Shown one piece after another: positions 56,205 through 64,000 of a stretch of 64,000 bases of DNA. Each line of letters begins with the position of its first letter. The stretch's first letter is position 1. The position numbers and the translations under genes were made by a program. Origin of the DNA: an uncultured Pelagibacteraceae bacterium. Lineage in GTDB: Bacteria; Pseudomonadota; Alphaproteobacteria; Pelagibacterales; Pelagibacteraceae. The notes beneath the pieces are model-generated. The model did not search any database. It had not been told where the DNA came from and worked only from the letters and a program-made list of their open reading frames with translations. The stretch is taken from assembly GCA_902517745.1 (NCBI GenBank), contig CABYDS010000001.1, forward strand, positions 62,001 through 126,000, given 5' to 3'.

Positions 56205-58403
56205 ATGAGAGGGCTCGTTATCTGTTGGATGCTCATCGGAGTATTGGGTTTCCTAATATTTCCATGGTATGTAACAGGTGACGGGTTTTTCTCAATAAAC
56301 TGGATATTAGAATATTCTTTAGAAGATTATGGTTCTGTATTACCACAGGTATTTATTAATAAAAAATATTGGCTTCTTCCTTTAGTTGTTCCTTTATTTT
56401 TTCCATTATCAACCTTAAAATTAAATCAGAGTAATCCCATTTATTCCAAAATTTTCTTGTACTCAGGATTGTTTGGCATTTTTTATTTTATTCTTCAGGG
56501 GTTTTCAATTGGTATAAGAGGGTGGAATTTTGAAATCTTTCAATCGATTTTTGGCGATGTAGAAAATCAATTTGGAGTAGGGTCTGGTGCAGTTCTTTTA
56601 TGCTCTACATTTATTTTTTATATTACACACGGGCTATCCTCACGTGGGTGGTTGAATGGAGACAATTTTATTGTAGGAAGCATAGGAAGCATAATTATTT
56701 TAGTTTCAACTTTTGTTTTTTTTCCTATTTTTAGAATGTTTGCTGTTGCCTTTAAAGGCACAGAGGGTGGATATGAAATCAGTAATTTTTCAACCAAAAT
56801 ATTTAATAAAGGAATTTGGGGTCTTGATTGTTTGTATAGTGATTATGCATGTGGTGTTTTTTGGAACACCGTTACTATGGGAACACTTACAGCTTTCTCT
56901 TCAACAATTTTGGGTTTAGGTTTTGCTTTATTAATTGCAAGAACAAGTTTTAAATTTAAAAAAACGATTAGAATTTTATCTGTTTTACCAATCATAACTC
57001 CTCCATTTGTAATTGGTTTAGCGATAATAATTTTATTTGGTAGAACGGGAGTTGTAAGTTCTTTTCTTGAATGGGCTTTCGAGATAGAGCCCTCGAGATG
57101 GATTTATGGTTTACCAGGAATATGGTTTGCACAAACTCTAGCTTTTACACCTATTGCTTTTTTAGTTTTAATAGGAGTTGTTGAAAGTGTAAGTCCTGCA
57201 ATGGAAGAGGCTTCACAAACATTGAGAGCTTCAAAATGGCAAGTTTTTAAAACTGTTACATTGCCTTTAATGAGACCTGGAATTGCCAATGCATTTTTGC
57301 TTGGCTTTATTGAAAGCTTAGCTGATTTTGGAAATCCACTAGTGTTAGGTGCCGAATATGATGTTTTATCTACAGAAATATTCTTTGCAATTGTGGGTGC
57401 ACAGTATGATGAAACAAAAGCTGCAATATTAGCAATGATTTTATTAACCGTTGTTCTGGTAGTATTTTATCTTCAGAACCAATGGTTGGGAAAAAAATCC
57501 TATATTTCAATTTCTGGCAAAGGGGATAGTGGAGTTCATCCTGAATTACCAAATAATACTAAGTGGATAATTTACTCAACTGTTCTACCTTGGGCACTCC
57601 TTACATTTATAATTTATATAATGATTATGTTTGGTGGATTTGTAGAGATGTGGGGTGTCGATCACAGTTTTACTTTAAGACACTATGTTGAAGCATTTAG
57701 TGTTGAATGGGTTAAAGAAAGAGGAATTTTGTGGACTGGTACCGCGTGGAATTCTTTTAACACTACTTTTGCGATAGCATTAATTTCATCATTTCCTACT
57801 GCTGCAATAGGTATTTTAACAGCATATCTTCTTACAAGACACAAATTTAAAGGAAAAAATGCTTTCGAATTCGGCACAATGTTAAGTTTTGCAATACCTG
57901 GAAGTGTTATTGGCGTGAGTTACGTTTTTGCGTTTAATGTTCCACCACTTGAACTTACAGGAACAGGAATTATTTTGGTAATCGCTTTTGTATTTAGAAA
58001 TATGCCTGTTGGGGTTAGGGCAGGCATAGCTTCAATGAATCAATTAGATCCTCATTTAGATGAAGCATCATCAACATTGAATGCATCTAGTTCTCAAACA
58101 TTTAGGAATGTAATTCTTCCATTGCTTAAACCTGCAATTACTGCTTCTTTAGTTTTTAGTTTTGTTAGAGCAATGACGGCAATTAGTGCTGTTATATTCC
58201 TTGTTAGTGCTAATTATGATTTAGCTGTCTCATATATATTAGGAAGATTAGAAAACAATGATTATGGTCTAGCAATTGTTTATTCGTCTGCATTAATTGT
58301 TGTTATGTTATTTACAATAACTTTAATGCAATTAATAATAGGTAAACGAAAATTAGGAAGAAGAGAAGAAACAGCAGGAATACTACAAGGAAATTTTGGA
58401 TAA
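56205..58403 (+). CDS. ABC transporter permease with two fused TM domains (SfuB/FbpB-like)
   Basis: Two EAA-type loops (EEASQTLRASKWQVFKTVTLPLMRPGI; DEASSTLNASSSQTFRNVILPLLKPAI). Confidence 0.95.
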   Translation: MRGLVICWMLIGVLGFLIFPWYVTGDGFFSINWILEYSLEDYGSVLPQVFINKKYWLLPLVVPLFFPLSTLKLNQSNPIYSKIFLYSGLFGIFYFILQGFSIGIRGWNFEIFQSIFGDVENQFGVGSGAVLLCSTFIFYITHGLSSRGWLNGDNFIVGSIGSIIILVSTFVFFPIFRMFAVAFKGTEGGYEISNFSTKIFNKGIWGLDCLYSDYACGVFWNTVTMGTLTAFSSTILGLGFALLIARTSFKFKKTIRILSVLPIITPPFVIGLAIIILFGRTGVVSSFLEWAFEIEPSRWIYGLPGIWFAQTLAFTPIAFLVLIGVVESVSPAMEEASQTLRASKWQVFKTVTLPLMRPGIANAFLLGFIESLADFGNPLVLGAEYDVLSTEIFFAIVGAQYDETKAAILAMILLTVVLVVFYLQNQWLGKKSYISISGKGDSGVHPELPNNTKWIIYSTVLPWALLTFIIYIMIMFGGFVEMWGVDHSFTLRHYVEAFSVEWVKERGILWTGTAWNSFNTTFAIALISSFPTAAIGILTAYLLTRHKFKGKNAFEFGTMLSFAIPGSVIGVSYVFAFNVPPLELTGTGIILVIAFVFRNMPVGVRAGIASMNQLDPHLDEASSTLNASSSQTFRNVILPLLKPAITASLVFSFVRAMTAISAVIFLVSANYDLAVSYILGRLENNDYGLAIVYSSALIVVMLFTITLMQLIIGKRKLGRREETAGILQGNFG

Positions 58404-59458
58404 TGAAAAAAGCAGAAGTAAAATTTGAAAATATTACAAAAAAATTTAATGAGACTGTTGCTGTTGATAATGTGAGTTGTACTTTTGAAGCAGGAACACT
58501 GACTACATTACTAGGTCCTTCTGGATGCGGAAAAACCACTTCTTTAAGAATTATTGCTGGTCTAGAAAGAGCTACTAGTGGCAGAATTTTAGTAGAAAAT
58601 GAAGATGTAACATTATTACCAGCAACAGACAGAGATGTATCTATGGTATTTCAATCTTATGCTTTGTTTCCACACATGAGTGTGCTTGAAAATGTATCGT
58701 ATGGTTTAAAGATGATAAATGTTCCAAAAGAAGAATTTACAGAAAAATCTTTAGAAACTCTGAAGTTAGTTAATTTAGAAGGTTATGAAAATAGGATGCC
58801 CTCAGAGCTATCTGGAGGTCAGCAGCAAAGAGTAGCAGTTGCAAGAGCAATTGTACTGAAACCTAAGGTTCTACTCTTTGACGAGCCTTTATCTAATTTA
58901 GATGCAAAATTAAGAAGACAAGTAAGAGAGGATATTAGAGAAATTCAACAAAAACTTGGAGTAACTACAATTTATGTAACTCACGATCAAGAGGAAGCAT
59001 TAGCAATTTCTGACAAAGTAATTGTAATGAACAATGCTATTATTGCTCAACAAGGTAGCCCAAAAGAATTGTATAACTTTCCTAAAACTAAATTTGTAGC
59101 CAACTTCATAGGAGACGCAAATGTTGTTAAAGCTAAAATCATTAATCAAAATAATAATGTTTACGAGATTCAATTAGCAGAAATGAAAATTAATATAAAA
59201 AGTGATCAAAAATTAGAAAGTTCAGTTTCCGTCTCTTTAAGACCAGAAAAAATAACTATTTCAAAAAGTCCTGAAAAAAACTCAATACATGCATCTGTTA
59301 ATAATGCGTCATTCGTTGGAAATAGTTATCAATATATAGTTAATTCAAAAGTCGGTAAGATTTACGTAGTTTCTAGCGATACCAATGAAATATTTAATGT
59401 TGGAGAAAACGTTTATTTAAATTTCGACGAAAAAGAATTACGCTTACTCGACGATTAA
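58403..59458 (+). CDS. ABC transporter ATP-binding protein, FbpC/PotA-like
   Basis: LLGPSGCGKTTSLRIIAGLE, LSGGQQQRVAVARAI, C-terminal TOBE-like domain. Confidence 0.96.
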   Translation: MKKAEVKFENITKKFNETVAVDNVSCTFEAGTLTTLLGPSGCGKTTSLRIIAGLERATSGRILVENEDVTLLPATDRDVSMVFQSYALFPHMSVLENVSYGLKMINVPKEEFTEKSLETLKLVNLEGYENRMPSELSGGQQQRVAVARAIVLKPKVLLFDEPLSNLDAKLRRQVREDIREIQQKLGVTTIYVTHDQEEALAISDKVIVMNNAIIAQQGSPKELYNFPKTKFVANFIGDANVVKAKIINQNNNVYEIQLAEMKINIKSDQKLESSVSVSLRPEKITISKSPEKNSIHASVNNASFVGNSYQYIVNSKVGKIYVVSSDTNEIFNVGENVYLNFDEKELRLLDD

Positions 59459-59461
59459 GGA

Positions 59462-61387
59462 TTAGCCTTTACCTCTCCAAGGTATTGTCTTATCTATAAT
59501 TTTTCTCAAAGTTACATCAAAAAGAAGACCCAACATACCCATTATAAAAATTGTGATCCAAATTACTTCATATTGAAAATACTTTTTGGCAACATTTTCA
59601 ACAAATCCAATTCCAGTTGTACCTGCTAAAAATTCTGCTGCAACCAAAGTTCCCCAACACATACCAACCGCCACTCTAATACCTGTTAAAATTTCAGGTA
59701 AAGAATTTGGAAAAATAACATATCTAAGTATTTGTCTTTTAGAAGCACCAAGAGAATGTGCTGCATGTATTTTAGATAGCTGTGTACCTGATGCTCCAGC
59801 TCTAGCTGAAATGATCATTATAGACAATGAAACCATAAATAATAAAAATACTTTTCCAGTATTATCAATACCTAAAACCGAGATTATTAAAGGAGCCCAC
59901 GCAAGTGGAGGTACTGGTCTATAAAGTTCAATTAATGGATCAAAGAAACCTTTAGCAAATCTATTTAAGCCCATGAAAAGTCCTAATGGAACACCAATCA
60001 ATATTCCAAAAACTAATCCAAGAAAAACTCTTAAAAATGAATCCCAAATATGACCATAAGGAACAGGGATTTTAAATAATTTAAAATCACCAGTAACAAT
60101 TTTTAAAACTTTACCTTTAAAATTTTGCTTAACCACACCGTCTTTAGTGTGAACCGGATATTCTCCAGGCAAAACATCAGCTATCCAATCTGGCAATATA
60201 AAGCCAATTATTTGGCTTACATCCATCATATCAATCCAAAGAAGTGGGATATTTTTGTAACCTACACTTGGCTTAGACATTAAAATAAATTTATTAAGTG
60301 TATCTGAGGGTTTTGGTAACCATCTACCTGAACCTTGCTCAGAACAACTAGGACCACTTGCAACTATAGTTCCTGCAGGGAATAAAAGAATGTCAATTAA
60401 TCTTAAACCCCCTTGCTCAGTTTTTTGAAGATTATCAAATTCAATAATTGCATTTTGCATTTCATTAAGAGCATTTGGTGGATAAATACTTGCAAATTCA
60501 ATTCTTCTTGCAATTTTTACAATGTTTTTTGCGTAAGTAGATGCCACTTCCTCAGTGTCATCTAAATTTTTTCTATATAATTTTATCTCTGATTTAAGTT
60601 CTTTTATTGCATTTTTGAATTGAGGATTATGGTTTCTTAATTTAAAAAATTTATCGTTAATTTTTTTTAATTGTTCAGCTGCAGCGTGAAATTTTAACCC
60701 TCTATCAGTTTCAGGCACTAAAGGTACTTCAATAGTGTTTTCTATTGATCCTGTGCCGGCACTTACAGTTACTATACCCCAGCTTCCTTGCTCAGCAATT
60801 GCCTTTTGTCTTTCATTTTTTTGCTCTGGTGTTTCAAATGGATAATCTTTCTTTTGAAAATTAGTGCTTAACAATCTAATTTCATCAGTCATCTCATCTA
60901 TTTTTATTTTTGTATTAATCTCCATTAGATTATCGTTAGTAAGCAATGGAATTAATTTGTTTGTTTTATTAATAAAACCAACTAATGCAGTTTTCTGTAT
61001 GTTGCTTAAATCTGGCGAATTTTGAATTTCTAAACTTATTTTTTTAAGATTTTTATTTTCTATTTTTATTATTGAAGTACTTTTGAATTCTCTTTCTTCA
61101 ATTGGAAATTGATATTTTAATCCTAGTAAAGACTCATTTATTTTTGCGACCTGACATAATTCATTTGCTGATTTTGGATAAAATCCTTTTGCAATATCCC
61201 AGGAATAATAAAGCCAAACTAACAATATTGCACTGCTTCCGACAATTATCCAATGAGTTCCACCTTTTGCTCTTTCTGGATTTCCAAAAACTGCATCAAC
61301 TTTTTCAGTTTTTATTAAACGTCTTCCATAAAGTATGCACCCGATAATTGATAAGAGAATTAATATTGTTATTATTTGAGTAAACAT
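59462..61387 (-). CDS. NitT/TauT-family ABC permease with a long N-terminal extension (641 aa)
   Basis: C-terminal TauC-like part (SFLRVFLGLVFGILIGVPLGLFMGLNRFAKGFFDPLIELYRPVPPLAWAPLII..., HAAHSLGASKRQILRYVIFPNSLPEI); about 370 extra residues N-terminal. Confidence 0.92.
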   Translation of the reverse strand: MFTQIITILILLSIIGCILYGRRLIKTEKVDAVFGNPERAKGGTHWIIVGSSAILLVWLYYSWDIAKGFYPKSANELCQVAKINESLLGLKYQFPIEEREFKSTSIIKIENKNLKKISLEIQNSPDLSNIQKTALVGFINKTNKLIPLLTNDNLMEINTKIKIDEMTDEIRLLSTNFQKKDYPFETPEQKNERQKAIAEQGSWGIVTVSAGTGSIENTIEVPLVPETDRGLKFHAAAEQLKKINDKFFKLRNHNPQFKNAIKELKSEIKLYRKNLDDTEEVASTYAKNIVKIARRIEFASIYPPNALNEMQNAIIEFDNLQKTEQGGLRLIDILLFPAGTIVASGPSCSEQGSGRWLPKPSDTLNKFILMSKPSVGYKNIPLLWIDMMDVSQIIGFILPDWIADVLPGEYPVHTKDGVVKQNFKGKVLKIVTGDFKLFKIPVPYGHIWDSFLRVFLGLVFGILIGVPLGLFMGLNRFAKGFFDPLIELYRPVPPLAWAPLIISVLGIDNTGKVFLLFMVSLSIMIISARAGASGTQLSKIHAAHSLGASKRQILRYVIFPNSLPEILTGIRVAVGMCWGTLVAAEFLAGTTGIGFVENVAKKYFQYEVIWITIFIMGMLGLLFDVTLRKIIDKTIPWRGKG

Positions 61388-62185
61388 TTAATTTTCTTTT
61401 CCCATAATTTCTTCCTCCATGTTCCAAATCATGGATAAAATTTCTTCTCTTTTTGATGAAAAATCTTTATTTTTTTTTATTTCTCTTAAATCTTCTTTTA
61501 ATCCCATCTCTGCAAATGGAAGATTATATTCTTTATGTATCCTACCTGGTCTTGGTGCCATTACGTACAATCTTTCACCAAGCAGTAGTGCTTCCTCAAC
61601 TGAGTGCGTAATTAAAATAATTGTTTTTCCAGTTTCTTTCCAAATTTTCAAAACTAAAGATTGCATTTTTTCTCTTGTTAGAGCATCAAGAGCACCTAAA
61701 GGCTCATCCATTAAAATCAAATCAGGATCATTGATTAAACACCTTGCAAGAGCTACTCTTTGCTGCATTCCTCCAGATAATTGATATGTTGGGGTATTTC
61801 CAAATCCTTTTAAGCCAACAATTTCCAACCACTCATCAACTTTTTTTGAAGTTTCTATAGGATCTTTTTTTTTCATTCTAAGACCAAAGTTGACGTTCTC
61901 TGCAACAGTCAACCATTCAAATAATGCACCTTGTTGAAAAACCATACCTCTTTCAACTCCAGGTCCGTCAATTTCTTTACCGTTCAAAGTTATATTTCCA
62001 GATGTTGGTCTTAAGAAACCAGCTGCAATATTTAACAAAGTTGTTTTTCCACAACCAGAAGGTCCAAGAACTGTTAGAAGTTCTCCTTTTTTTAATTTGA
62101 AATTTAAATCTTTTAGAGCATGAACGGTCTCTCCTTTTGGAGTTTTGAAAATCATGTTTAGATTTTGAGATATTAAATCACTCAT
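61388..62185 (-). CDS. NitT/TauT-family ABC ATP-binding protein (TauB/SsuB-like)
   Basis: LGPSGCGKTTLLNIAAGF, LSGGMQQRVALARCL, MDEPLGALDALTREKMQ. Confidence 0.95.
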   Translation of the reverse strand: MSDLISQNLNMIFKTPKGETVHALKDLNFKLKKGELLTVLGPSGCGKTTLLNIAAGFLRPTSGNITLNGKEIDGPGVERGMVFQQGALFEWLTVAENVNFGLRMKKKDPIETSKKVDEWLEIVGLKGFGNTPTYQLSGGMQQRVALARCLINDPDLILMDEPLGALDALTREKMQSLVLKIWKETGKTIILITHSVEEALLLGERLYVMAPRPGRIHKEYNLPFAEMGLKEDLREIKKNKDFSSKREEILSMIWNMEEEIMGKEN

Positions 62186-62212
62186 TAGCTGACTTTATAT
62201 AAAATATTTACT

Positions 62213-62248
62213 TAAAAAAATAGGCACCAATAAAATTGGCGCCTATTT
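62213..62248 (-). terminator. Terminator/attenuator-like hairpin between tauA-like and tauB-like genes
   Basis: Plus strand AAATAGGCACCAAT (62218-62231) AAA ATTGGCGCCTATTT (62235-62248); on the minus-strand RNA the single mismatch is a G-U pair, followed by a U run (plus-strand A run). Confidence 0.85.
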
Positions 62249-62267
62249 AATTATTCTAATCTTTAAA

Positions 62268-63209
62268 TTATAAAGGTAAGAAACTAGTGTCTACTGCTCC
62301 ACCTGGAGTTCCCATTCCTTTTAAGAATGCATCTAAGTTTCCGCTTTCCATAGATTTTTTAGTTTCTTCTGGAGTTAAGAATTTGAAACCACTTAAAGTA
62401 TCTTTCATATCAGCAATTTTCATCTCTGAAGCTTTTGACATAGAATTCATATCACTTTTTCCATTTCTATATCTTTCATTTGCTTCATGAGTTACTTCAA
62501 TAAAAGTTCTCAACATTCCAGGATTTTCCTTCATAAACTTGTCTGTTACAGAAGTAATATCTATTCCTAAAATACCTGCATCTCTTGCTTCTTGAACAGT
62601 TAAAAGTCTTGATCCTACAGCAACTGCAGCTTTGATAGAATTACCACCAAATAGACATGCCATTACTACATCTCCACTTACTAATGCAGCCGCACCTTCT
62701 TCAGGGTCCATTTGAATAATATCCATTTTGCTTCTATCAGCTCCGACAACTTTCATACTTTCGTCGAAAACGTACTCAGCCATAGTACCTAACGGAACAG
62801 CAACTTTTTTACCTTCTAATTCAGTTGCATTTGCTTTTGTTATTCCTGATGCATTAGATGTTACACAAGTTGTTCCACCCATTCCGTATTCCATTGCAAT
62901 ATCAACTAATTTGATAGGTGCATTTGATTTTACAGCATTAATAAATGGTACTAAACCTTGTGAGTAAGAAATATCAATATCTCCTGCTAACATTGCATCT
63001 GTCATTGCTCCACCATTAGTGAAGTTTGTCCATTTTACTGGAACTCCTAAAGCTTTAGCAAAATTCTTTTTTTGCATGTCCTCTAAATTTGGACTTGGCC
63101 ACTCTAGAAAGTATGCAACTCTAACTTCGTTCGCAGCAGAGTTTGCTGCTGTAATTGTTAAGTTTAGAGCAAATAAACTTCCTAAAATGAAACTAATTAT
63201 TTTTTTCAT
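62268..63209 (-). CDS. Taurine-type ABC transporter substrate-binding protein (TauA-like)
   Basis: Signal peptide; VRVAYFLEWPSPNLEDMQKKNFAKALGVPVKWTNFTNGGAMTDAMLAGDIDISYSQGLVPFINAV. Confidence 0.9.
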   Translation of the reverse strand: MKKIISFILGSLFALNLTITAANSAANEVRVAYFLEWPSPNLEDMQKKNFAKALGVPVKWTNFTNGGAMTDAMLAGDIDISYSQGLVPFINAVKSNAPIKLVDIAMEYGMGGTTCVTSNASGITKANATELEGKKVAVPLGTMAEYVFDESMKVVGADRSKMDIIQMDPEEGAAALVSGDVVMACLFGGNSIKAAVAVGSRLLTVQEARDAGILGIDITSVTDKFMKENPGMLRTFIEVTHEANERYRNGKSDMNSMSKASEMKIADMKDTLSGFKFLTPEETKKSMESGNLDAFLKGMGTPGGAVDTSFLPL

Positions 63210-63400
63210 TTCATCTCCTGTTAATTAAATTTAATTATCGATATTTAAGTTTAAATTTTCTTTTAAGTAAATGATGAATAAATTACACAGGCTTCAAAAG
63301 TCATTAGTTACAACCTATAGTTGCGGTCTTTTAACATAGCAAGTATGACTAAAATTTACTGGTTAATTTATATATTTAGTCTATGAATCGAAACATAATT

Positions 63401-64000
63401 ATGAGTTCAGAAAAACCTCAAATACCAAATTCTTTAAATGAACATTGGATGCCATTTACATCTAATAGAGATTTTAAAGAGTCTCCAAGATTAATTGTAG
63501 AAGCAAAAGGCGTTTATTTAAAAAATCATCAAGGTCAAACTCAGATAGATGCAAGCTCGGGATTATTTTGTAATCCTTTAGGTCATGGAAGAGAAGAAAT
63601 TATTAATGCAATTACTAATCAATTAAAAAAATTAGACTATGCTCAACCATTTCAACAAGGTTTTGGTGGTTCATTTGAACTTGCAACAAAAATTTCTAAG
63701 CATACACCAGGAAATTTAAATAGAATTTTTTATACAATTTGTGGATCTACTGCTGTTGAGACTGCAATTAAAATTGCAGTTGCATATCATAAAGCAAGAG
63801 GTGAAGGACATAGATTTAGGTTTGTTGGAAGAGAAAGAGGCTATCATGGAATGAATATCGGAGCTACTTCTGTTGGCGGAATGATTAACAACGTGAAAAC
63901 ATTTGCCAATGTTTTGATGCCAGGTGTTCTTCACATGAGACATACACATTTACCAGAACATAAATTTGTTTCAGGTCAACCTGAAACTGGCGCAGAGATG
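63401..64000 (+). CDS. Class III (omega-amino acid:pyruvate type) aminotransferase, 3' truncated by window edge
   Basis: Not in the ORF track (no stop in window). Hand translation: MSSEKPQIPNSLNEHWMPFTSNRDFKESPRLIVEAKGVYLKNHQGQTQIDASSGLFCNPLGHGREEIINAI...FYTICGSTAVETAIKIAVAYHKARGEGHRFRFVGRERGYHGMNIGATSVGG; alternative ATG at 63383. Confidence 0.92.
   Translation, partial: MSSEKPQIPNSLNEHWMPFTSNRDFKESPRLIVEAKGVYLKNHQGQTQIDASSGLFCNPLGHGREEIINAITNQLKKLDYAQPFQQGFGGSFELATKISKHTPGNLNRIFYTICGSTAVETAIKIAVAYHKARGEGHRFRFVGRERGYHGMNIGATSVGGMINNVKTFANVLMPGVLHMRHTHLPEHKFVSGQPETGAEM

Noticed and set aside
61419-61784. 121-aa plus-strand ORF
   Set aside because: Antisense shadow of the TauB-like ATPase gene.
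63310-63325. CAAC-N5-GTTG dyad between tauA-like and aminotransferase genes
   Set aside because: Only 4-bp arms; expected by chance in AT-rich intergenic DNA.
1-64000. CRISPR arrays, tRNA/rRNA genes, IS elements, prophage genes, known riboswitches
   Set aside because: Looked for repeat-spacer patterns, cloverleaf-like or rRNA sequence, transposase and phage motifs; none recognised. Intergenic regions are mostly too short. A tRNAscan-SE/Infernal run would be needed to exclude small RNAs.

Overview
AT-rich, gene-dense alphaproteobacterial chromosome window. Gene content and codon bias look like Pelagibacterales/SAR11; this is inferred from gene families, not searched. About 60 protein genes are supported, organised mainly around nutrient transport: a ribose/fucose-type sugar ABC system, TctABC, an oligopeptide-type ABC system, a TRAP system, a MalEFG-like ABC system, an iron/polyamine-type ABC system and TauABC. 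Associated catabolic genes include a deoxy-sugar acid pathway (RhmD-like dehydratase, SDR, FAH hydrolase, FucU), an ICL/PEP-mutase family lyase with HIBADH, an HpsN-like dehydrogenase and an omega-amino-acid aminotransferase. No rRNA, tRNA, CRISPR, phage or IS element was recognised. Most notable observations: (1) all seven substrate-binding-protein (SBP) genes are followed immediately by an inverted repeat, several of them overlapping the start or RBS region of the next gene, which suggests a general SBP/permease differential-expression device; (2) a probable non-phosphorylative L-fucose/L-rhamnose pathway; (3) a NitT/TauT permease with a ~370-aa N-terminal extension; (4) a regulator built from two tandem helix+wHTH repeats with two 18-bp direct repeats just upstream; (5) a HAD-family protein with its catalytic motif I lost; (6) a block of seven small NTF2/dimeric-barrel/cupin-type genes; (7) an uncharacterised MetE-like/double-NTF2/cupin cluster; (8) a possible sulfonate-utilisation neighbourhood at the right end.
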